The position numbers and the translations under genes were made by a program. DNA of 64,000 nt, from contig NZ_CP124836.1 of NCBI RefSeq assembly GCF_029964055.1, forward strand, positions 3,286,001 through 3,350,000, written 5' to 3'. This document shows, in pieces, positions 55,127-61,278 of this stretch. The stretch comes from Arthrobacter sp. EM1. Its GTDB lineage: Bacteria > Actinomycetota > Actinomycetes > Actinomycetales > Micrococcaceae. The notes under the pieces were generated by a model. The model saw only the letters and a list, made by a program, of their open reading frames with translations. It did no database searches and had not been told where the DNA came from. Position 1 is the stretch's first letter. Each line of letters starts with the position of its first letter.

Positions 55127-56206
55127 TTAGAGCTCGGCCTTGCCCTGCCGCCAGTACCCCATAAACGACACCTGCTTCCGGTCGATCCCGACGTCCCGCA
55201 CCAGGTACCGGCGCAGCTCCTTGACTGTCCCGGCTTCACCGGCGATCCAGGCATAGAACGGCATCGCCCCCGCGGGCTTGGCCGGGTTCCTGCTGGCGCT
55301 GATCGCCGCGGCATCCATCCGTGCGGGCGTTTCCCACAGAATGTCCCGGTCCACGTTGACATCCTCGGGCTCGGGGCCGGCAGCAGGCTCACGGGAGGAC
55401 TCAAGCCAGACCCAGCCGGGGAGGGTGACGGCGGCCCGGACCGCCTCCTGCAGCAATTCGCCGCGCGGACGCGAGCGGCCGATCGCCGCCCCGCGCGCAA
55501 GCCAGGTGATCTCGACGTCGGCGGCTGTCGTGATGACCTGGAAGTCCCCGGCCTCCGGAACCTCGAGAATCGCGTGCCCGCTAACGTCCGGCGGCAGGCT
55601 CTCCAGAATGGCGCTGATGGCAGGCACTGCCGTCTCGTCTCCTGCCAGCAGGACCCGCTGGGCCAGGCCCGGCCGCCATTCGATCCCGGAGTAGGTTTCC
55701 GCGGTGACGCAGTGCGCAGCCCGGTTGTTTGGTCCGATCACGGTCAGGGTGTCCCCCGGCTTGGCGTTCAGCGCCCAGTTGGCCGCCGGTCCTCCGTGCC
55801 CGGCGTCGTCAAAGTGCAGGACAAAGTCGACGTCGATTTCCGGATAGACGGCATCCAAGCGTTCTTTCCGGACGGTGTAGGTGCGCATGGAGCCGCGGGT
55901 CGCAGGATCCATGGCCAGCCACGCGCGGTACCAGCCGGCCTGCTCCATCCGGAACTCCGGCAGCGGCAACGCGGTGCCATCCGCGTCAAACGACGGAATC
56001 ATAAGTTTGACGCGCAGGTCCAGTGTGCTGCCATGGACGCCAAAGTCCCGCAGCGAATAGCCGCCCAACGTGACCCGCCGGAAGTTGGGCCCGAGTTGCT
56101 GGACCGCCGTGACCTGGACTTCGAAGGCAAGGGCTATGGGTTCGGTGGCGCGTGGGGTCTTGAGGTCGGCCCGGTTGCGGGCCGGGGTGGGGTTCATTGC
56201 AGTCAC
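55127..56206 (-). CDS. Siderophore-interacting protein (SIP), FAD-dependent ferric-siderophore reductase
   Basis: 359 residues from a GTG overlapping the upstream ABC ATPase by 4 bp (GTGA). The FAD-binding stretch is FRRVTLGGYSLRDFGVHGSTLDLRVKLMIP ... RTYTVRKERLDAVYPEIDVDFVLHFDDAGHGGPAANWALNAKPGDTLTVIGPN. The C-terminal part contains MPFYAWIAGEAGTVKELRRYLVRDVGIDRKQVSFMGYWRQGKAEL, the usual NADPH-binding end of ViuB-like SIPs. It releases iron from imported ferric siderophores in the cytosol. Last gene of the five-gene operon. Confidence 0.93.
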   Translation of the reverse strand: MTAMNPTPARNRADLKTPRATEPIALAFEVQVTAVQQLGPNFRRVTLGGYSLRDFGVHGSTLDLRVKLMIPSFDADGTALPLPEFRMEQAGWYRAWLAMDPATRGSMRTYTVRKERLDAVYPEIDVDFVLHFDDAGHGGPAANWALNAKPGDTLTVIGPNNRAAHCVTAETYSGIEWRPGLAQRVLLAGDETAVPAISAILESLPPDVSGHAILEVPEAGDFQVITTAADVEITWLARGAAIGRSRPRGELLQEAVRAAVTLPGWVWLESSREPAAGPEPEDVNVDRDILWETPARMDAAAISASRNPAKPAGAMPFYAWIAGEAGTVKELRRYLVRDVGIDRKQVSFMGYWRQGKAEL

Positions 56207-57039
56207 GGGACCAGCTCCGGGGTTGTAGTGTGCGGGAAACTGGCATGGTGGCGGCCCAGCGGGATGATCAGGGGAGCGCCGGACACCGGGTCCGGGAGCA
56301 CCCTGGACGCCAGGCCGAACACCTCGCGCACCAGTTCCTCGGTGACCACCGCCCGGGCGGCGCCTTCGGCCACGATCCGTCCGTCCTTCATGGCGATGAT
56401 GTGGTCCGCGTACCGTGCGGCGAGGTTGAGGTCGTGCAGCACGATCGCCACGGTTGTTCCGCGCCGGCGGTTGAGGTCCGTGATGAGGTCCAGGACCTCC
56501 AGCTGGTGGGTGAGGTCCAGGTACGTGGTGGGCTCATCCAGCAAGAGCACTTCGGTTTCCTGGGCCAGGGCCATCGCGATCCACACCCGCTGCCGCTGCC
56601 CGCCGGAAAGTTCGTCCACGTTGCGCCCGGCGAGTTCCAGCGTTTCAGTGGCGGCCATCGCCTGTTGCACGGCGCGCTTGTCATCCACCGAGCCCGCGGT
56701 CGCCCCGGACCGGAAGAATCCCTGGTGCGGATAGCGGCCGCGGCCCACGAGGTCCCGGACGGTGATGCCCGCCGGTGCTGTCGGGTGCTGTGGAAGCAGC
56801 CCCAAGGTGCGCGCCACCTCGCGGGCGCGGCGGCGGTGGATGTCCCGCCCGTCCAGGGTGACCGTTCCGGCCGCGGGTTTGAGCAGCCGGGCCAGGCCGC
56901 GGAGCAGGGTGGATTTTCCGCAGGCGTTGGCGCCGACAATCATGGTCACCCTGCCCTCGGGGATTTCCGTGCTGAGTCCCTCGATCACGGTCCGATGATC
57001 GTATTTCAGCGTCAGGCCGGAGGTCTGAAGAGTTGCCAT
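56203..57039 (-). CDS. Ferric-siderophore ABC transporter ATPase (FepC/FecE-like)
   Basis: 278 residues from the ATG at 57039, one base after the upstream stop codon. Walker A is GANACGKSTLLRGLARLL (canonical GxxxxGKST), the signature is LSGGQRQRVWIAMALAQ, Walker B is LLLDEPTTYLDLTHQLEVLDLI and the switch His is in IVLHDLNLAARYADHIIAMKDGRIVAEG. It couples ATP hydrolysis to siderophore import with the two adjacent permeases. Confidence 0.95.
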   Translation of the reverse strand: MATLQTSGLTLKYDHRTVIEGLSTEIPEGRVTMIVGANACGKSTLLRGLARLLKPAAGTVTLDGRDIHRRRAREVARTLGLLPQHPTAPAGITVRDLVGRGRYPHQGFFRSGATAGSVDDKRAVQQAMAATETLELAGRNVDELSGGQRQRVWIAMALAQETEVLLLDEPTTYLDLTHQLEVLDLITDLNRRRGTTVAIVLHDLNLAARYADHIIAMKDGRIVAEGAARAVVTEELVREVFGLASRVLPDPVSGAPLIIPLGRHHASFPHTTTPELVP

Positions 57040-57040
57040 C

Positions 57041-58144
57041 TCAGGCATCCTTTCGGTTGGAGGTGACAAGCAGCCAGAGCAGGAACGGGGCACCCAGGGC
57101 ACCGGTCACCACCCCGACGGGCAGGACGGTGCCGCCCAGCAGCAGCGGTGCCATGTTGGTGGCGAAGTAGTCAGCGGCCAGGACGATCACCACACCGGTC
57201 AGGGCCGAGGCCGGCAGGCTCGCCGCGCGGACGAACCGGCGCGAGATTGGTCCGGCGAGGAAGGCGACGAACGCCACCGGCCCGGCGGCTGCAGTGGCCG
57301 CTGCCGCGAGTGCGACGGCGACCACTACAACCGCCAGCCGGACCGCCCCCACCCGGACACCGAGGCCGGCGGCGGAATCCTCGCCCAGTTCGAGGATGCG
57401 CAGCGGACCGGCGAGGAACCCGACGCCAGGAACCAGGACGATCAGTGCGAGGCCGAGGACTCCGGCCCGGTCCCAGTTCGCGGAGTTGAGGGAGCCGTTG
57501 AGCCAAATCAGGACGTCGGCGGCGGTGCGGATGTCCGCTCTGGTCATGAGGAAACTGACCATGGCGTGAAGGGCTGCGGCGATACCCGCTCCCGCCAGGA
57601 TCAGCCGGCCCCCCGCGGCGTCCCCCCGGCGTCCGCCGGAACCGAGGGATCCGCTGCGGGAGATGGCGTAGATAAGGACGGCCACACCCAGCGCCCCGGC
57701 GAATGCGGCGCCCGAGACGGCGGCACCGGATGCGCCGAAGACCACAATGGCCGCCACAGCCGCGGCGCTGGCTCCGTAGCTGATGCCAATAACGTCAGGG
57801 CTGGCCAGGGGATTGCGGAGCATGGTCTGGAACAGCGCGCCGGAGAGTCCGAAGGCCGCGCCGACCAGCGTCCCCACAACGGCCCGCGGCAGCTTGTGCT
57901 CCATCACGATGAAACTGGCGCCGGGGATCTTCTCGCCGCCAATGAGGTGCGCGCCCAGGATCCTGACGAAGTCGGGGATGGTGACGGTGTAGCTGCCAAG
58001 CAGCACGTTGGCTGCGAAGAGCACCGCGACGGCCAAGGCCAGGCCGGTGGTCCGGCCGGGCACACTCCCGCGAGTTGGCAGATATGGCCAATGTTTGTGC
58101 GGATCATTGCCGCGAAGTGCCAACTCGGCGGCGGATTCCCTCAT
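57041..58144 (-). CDS. Siderophore ABC transporter permease (FecCD type), second subunit
   Basis: 367 residues from an ATG overlapping the preceding stop codon by 4 bp (ATGA). About nine to ten helices include GTLVGAAFGLSGALFQTMLRNPLASPDVIGISYGASAAA, the FecCD signature, and GPVAFVAFLAGPISRRFVRAASLPASALTGVVIVLAADYFATN. It forms a heterodimer with the upstream permease. Confidence 0.93.
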   Translation of the reverse strand: MRESAAELALRGNDPHKHWPYLPTRGSVPGRTTGLALAVAVLFAANVLLGSYTVTIPDFVRILGAHLIGGEKIPGASFIVMEHKLPRAVVGTLVGAAFGLSGALFQTMLRNPLASPDVIGISYGASAAAVAAIVVFGASGAAVSGAAFAGALGVAVLIYAISRSGSLGSGGRRGDAAGGRLILAGAGIAAALHAMVSFLMTRADIRTAADVLIWLNGSLNSANWDRAGVLGLALIVLVPGVGFLAGPLRILELGEDSAAGLGVRVGAVRLAVVVVAVALAAAATAAAGPVAFVAFLAGPISRRFVRAASLPASALTGVVIVLAADYFATNMAPLLLGGTVLPVGVVTGALGAPFLLWLLVTSNRKDA

Positions 58145-59214
58145 AGTCCCGCCCCTTTGCCGCGTCTTACCAGCCAGACGAACACCGGCGCGCCGACGAG
58201 CGCGGTCATGATCCCTGCGGGGACTTCGCCCGGAAGCAGGATCACGCGGCCGATCACGTCGGCGACCAGCAGCAGCGCCGGGGCCAGGACCAGGGAAAAG
58301 GGCAGGATCCAACGGTAGTCGGGACCGGTGAGGAAGCGGACAGCGTGCGGAATGACAAGACCCACGAAGCCAATCGGGCCGGCCAGTGCCGTGGCAGCGC
58401 CGCAGAGCAGGACGATGCCGAGGGCCGTGATGCCGCGGGTCAGCCCAACACGCTGGCCCAGGCCGCGGGCGAGGTCGTCGCCGAGGGCCAGATTGTTGAG
58501 GATCCGGCCCGCGGAGAGCACAATCGCGGCACCCAGCAGCAGGAACGGCAGGGCCGTGAGGACAAGGGACCAGTCGCGCCCGGCGATCCCGCCAACCTGC
58601 CAGAACCTGAAGCGGTCCAGGGTGTCCCGGCTGGAGACCAGGATGACGTTCATGAGCGAGAAAAGTCCCGCGCTCAGGGCCGCGCCGGCAAGGGCGAGCT
58701 TCACCGGCGTCGCGCCGCCCCTGCCGAGTGCGGCGATCAGATAGACCATCACGGCGGCACCCGCCGCGCCAAGGAACGCGAACCAGATATATCCAGCCAG
58801 AGAGGAGACACCGAAGACGTAGATTCCCGTGACGACGGCCAACGCAGCGCCGGCATTGATGCCGAGGATCCCCGGGTCCGCCAGCGGGTTGCGGGCCACT
58901 CCCTGCATTGCCGCCCCGGCGAGTCCGAGGGCGCTGCCGGCCAGCAACCCGAGTGCGGTCCGCGGAACCCGGGCGAGCACCACTGCGTGGTCACCGCTGG
59001 CCGGATCGGATTGGGTCATTGCCTGCCAGACGGTCTCAAGGGTCAGGCCGCGGGCCCCGATGCCGAGCGACGCCGCGGCCACGAGCACCAGCACGCCGAC
59101 GGCGGCCAGCAACCAGAGCGCCTGCGGGCCCCGGACGGTCCGGTCCGGAGCCGTAAGTATCTCCGGGGCGGGCCGGGCGGCGGTGCTGGCCGCCGTCGTC
59201 GTAAGTGGGCTCAT
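58141..59214 (-). CDS. Siderophore ABC transporter permease (FecCD type), first subunit
   Basis: 357 residues with about ten helices: LAGSALGLAGAAMQGVARNPLADPGILGINAGAALAVVTGIYVFGVSS (FecCD signature), LARGLGQRVGLTRGITALGIVLLCGAATALAGPIGFVGLVIPHAVRFLTGPDYRWILPFS. It starts 10 bp after the binding-protein gene and overlaps the second permease by 4 bp. Confidence 0.94.
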   Translation of the reverse strand: MSPLTTTAASTAARPAPEILTAPDRTVRGPQALWLLAAVGVLVLVAAASLGIGARGLTLETVWQAMTQSDPASGDHAVVLARVPRTALGLLAGSALGLAGAAMQGVARNPLADPGILGINAGAALAVVTGIYVFGVSSLAGYIWFAFLGAAGAAVMVYLIAALGRGGATPVKLALAGAALSAGLFSLMNVILVSSRDTLDRFRFWQVGGIAGRDWSLVLTALPFLLLGAAIVLSAGRILNNLALGDDLARGLGQRVGLTRGITALGIVLLCGAATALAGPIGFVGLVIPHAVRFLTGPDYRWILPFSLVLAPALLLVADVIGRVILLPGEVPAGIMTALVGAPVFVWLVRRGKGAGL

Positions 59215-59224
59215 GGAACGCTGC

Positions 59225-60319
59225 CTACTTCACCGGGGCAGCGGCTTTGCCGGCTGCCGTCGCCAGCTGCGGCAGGAAGGTGTCGAGGGCCCAGGGCAGG
59301 CTCAGCGGAGATGACGCGGAGATGGACAGCGTTAGCGTGTTATCCGAGTCCGCGACCAGGGCACCGCTCTTGATGGCCGGGATCTGGCCGAGCAACGGGT
59401 CAGTTTTGATCGATTCGGCGGTTTGCGCGTCCGGGACCCAGGTCACAAAAAGGTCGGACGTGAGTTCGTTGGCTTTCTCCGCGGACCACGGGATGAAGAA
59501 CTCCTTGGAACCCTGGGTATTGTCCGCCACCACGGGGGCCAGCTTCATGCCGATCTCGCTGAGGAATCGGGGGCGGTTGTCGTTGGCGGTGTAGACGTTG
59601 ACGCCGTCGCCATTGGCCGGCTCCAGGTTGCCGTAGATGAAGCTCTTGCCGGCCAGCTGCGGGTATTGGGCGGCCTTGGCCTGGATGGTGGCCTCGGTGT
59701 CGGCGATGAGCTCAGCGGCTTCCGCCTCCTTGCCGAGCGCCTTGCCGATGATGGCCGTGGAATCCTGCCACGAGGTGCCGTAAGCGACCTCCGGCTGGGC
59801 CACGACGGGCGCTATCTCGCTGAGCTTCTTGTAGTCCTCCGCGGTCAGGCCCGAGTAGGCGCCGAGGATAACGTCCGGGTTGAGCTTGGCGATCTCGGTG
59901 AAGTTGATGCCGTCCGCCTCGGAGTACTGCGCGGGAGCCTTCGCCGAGCCGAACCCGGCGCCGAGCTTGTTCAGCGCCGCGTCCTTCCACGGCGTGGACC
60001 CCTGGGCGTTGCCGCCCCATTCGTTCTTGGGCACTCCTGCCGGGACTACGCCGAGGGCCAGGGCGACGTCGTCGTTGACCCAGGAAACCGTGACGACGCG
60101 CTGCGGCTGTTCCTTGATGGTGGTCTCGCCGAAGGCGTGCTTGATGGTCAACGGGAAAGCGGCGCCGGCCGACTGTGCGGGGGCCTCCGCTGTTGTGGCG
60201 GCTGGTCCGGTGGAGCACCCGGTCAGGACCAAGCCGACGGCGGCCAGGAGCACGGCTGTCGCGCGGAGGGGGCGGCCGATGGTACGGCTGATGGTAGCCG
60301 GGAAGACTGCGAAAGCCAC
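59225..60319 (-). CDS. Siderophore-binding lipoprotein (ABC transporter)
   Basis: 364 residues. The signal peptide ends in a lipobox (VGLVLTGC, Cys35). The mature part contains KEQPQRVVTVSWVNDDVALALGVVPAGVPKNEWGG, KLNPDVILGAYSGLTAEDYKKLSEIAPVV and FVTWVPDAQTAESI, typical of PF01497 periplasmic-binding proteins for ferric siderophores. A ribosome-binding site (AAGGAG) lies just upstream. First gene of the iron operon, downstream of the putative iron box. Confidence 0.93.
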   Translation of the reverse strand: MAFAVFPATISRTIGRPLRATAVLLAAVGLVLTGCSTGPAATTAEAPAQSAGAAFPLTIKHAFGETTIKEQPQRVVTVSWVNDDVALALGVVPAGVPKNEWGGNAQGSTPWKDAALNKLGAGFGSAKAPAQYSEADGINFTEIAKLNPDVILGAYSGLTAEDYKKLSEIAPVVAQPEVAYGTSWQDSTAIIGKALGKEAEAAELIADTEATIQAKAAQYPQLAGKSFIYGNLEPANGDGVNVYTANDNRPRFLSEIGMKLAPVVADNTQGSKEFFIPWSAEKANELTSDLFVTWVPDAQTAESIKTDPLLGQIPAIKSGALVADSDNTLTLSISASSPLSLPWALDTFLPQLATAAGKAAAPVK

Positions 60320-60346
60320 GGAACTCCTTAGGTAAGTGAAGTGAAC

Positions 60347-60365
60347 CTAAGTAAGGCTAGCCTAT
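60347..60365 (-). promoter_or_regulatory. Putative IdeR/DtxR iron box
   Basis: On the coding (minus) strand it reads ATAGGCTAGCCTTACTTAG. This matches 14 of 19 positions of the iron-box consensus TTAGGTTAGCCTAACCTAA. It lies 28 bp upstream of the start codon of the binding-protein gene, so the operon should be repressed by iron. An adjacent inverted repeat (CTTAGGT/ACCTAAG, 60327-60351) could be a second half-site pair. Confidence 0.7.
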
Positions 60366-60761
60366 CTTTAAATTAATTACGCAAGGTTTGCATAACTTAA
60401 TTACCCTGATGTGGGTTCCGGCTGGAGCGGGGCTCGAAAACTGGACAGGAATCCGGGTGTTTGCGAGGATGGGCCGCACGGGTGAATCGGCACCGGTGCC
60501 AAAACTATTGGCTGCGATCTATCAGGGAAGTGAGCATGGGCATCCACATGATGACTGTTGCCACGGTTGGCGGGGTGGCCGCTCTGGCCTGCTACGCGCC
60601 CGCACAGTCGCCAGCCCTTCCCCGACAATCGGGTACCGCTGCGGTCTGATACCGCGGCAGCCCCGGTTCAAACCGGAGTCGCAGGCTGGCAAACGCCTGC
60701 CTGCCTTCCGTCCCGGCGCACCTTGGCCGGACCGGACCACCCGACTCCGAAAGTTTCCAAC
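60366..60761. other. Intergenic region, iron operon / FBP gene
   Basis: About 400 bp between divergent genes. A/T-rich sequence next to the iron box (60366-60410) probably holds the operon promoter. A 37-codon plus-strand frame (60536-60649) has a plausible ribosome-binding site and a hydrophobic stretch, but nothing else supports it. Confidence 0.4.
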
Positions 60762-61256
60762 ATGCAAAAAATCACTGCGCAGCAGATCCGCTCGTCCTTT
60801 ATCAACGCAAGCCGGTCGGAAGCCTCGAAACTCAATCTGCCCCGGAACTTCGATGCCCTCGACTGGGAGAGCCTCGACTTTCTGGGCTGGCGCGACGGGA
60901 AGATGCCGCTGCGTGGCTATCTGGTGCTGCCCGGCCCTCAGGGTCCCGCCGGAATCATGTTTCGCGCCCCCGAAGGCGGGCCCAAGAAGAACCGATCAGT
61001 GCTGTGCGAGCTGTGCCGCGACATCTTCTCCAAGGACGATGTCCTGCTGTGGGTGGCCAAGCGGGCCGGGCAGTCCGGCCGCAACGGAAACACCGTGGGC
61101 ACGCTGATCTGCGCCGAATTCGGATGCTGCCGCAACGTGCGGGTTGAACCTCCGGCCAATGAAATCAACCCGGACCCGGCCGCCGTCGTGCTGCGGCAGA
61201 TAGGCGGGCTGGCGGCACGCACCGCCCAGTTCCTGGAGCGGGTCCAGGAAGCGTAG
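60762..61256 (+). CDS. FBP domain protein (EF-G-binding, FusB/FusC-like zinc finger)
   Basis: 164 residues from the ATG at 60762. It starts MQKITAQQIRSSFINASRSEASKLNLPRNFDALDWESLDFLGWRDGKMPLRGYLV and carries RSVLCELCRDIFSKDDVLLWVAKRAG ... TLICAEFGCCRNVR, a four-cysteine treble-clef zinc finger (CxxC ... CxxxxC) of the FBP C-terminal family. Staphylococcal relatives (FusB/FusC) bind EF-G and confer fusidic acid resistance. The actinobacterial members are common and their role is less studied. No antibiotic-related neighbour is present. Confidence 0.8.
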   Translation: MQKITAQQIRSSFINASRSEASKLNLPRNFDALDWESLDFLGWRDGKMPLRGYLVLPGPQGPAGIMFRAPEGGPKKNRSVLCELCRDIFSKDDVLLWVAKRAGQSGRNGNTVGTLICAEFGCCRNVRVEPPANEINPDPAAVVLRQIGGLAARTAQFLERVQEA

Positions 61257-61278
61257 CACCGGCACGGGCACTGTGCCG

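Noticed and set aside
60536..60649. 37-codon hydrophobic frame with a weak ribosome-binding site
   Set aside because: Too short, no conservation evidence available, and no recognised motif.
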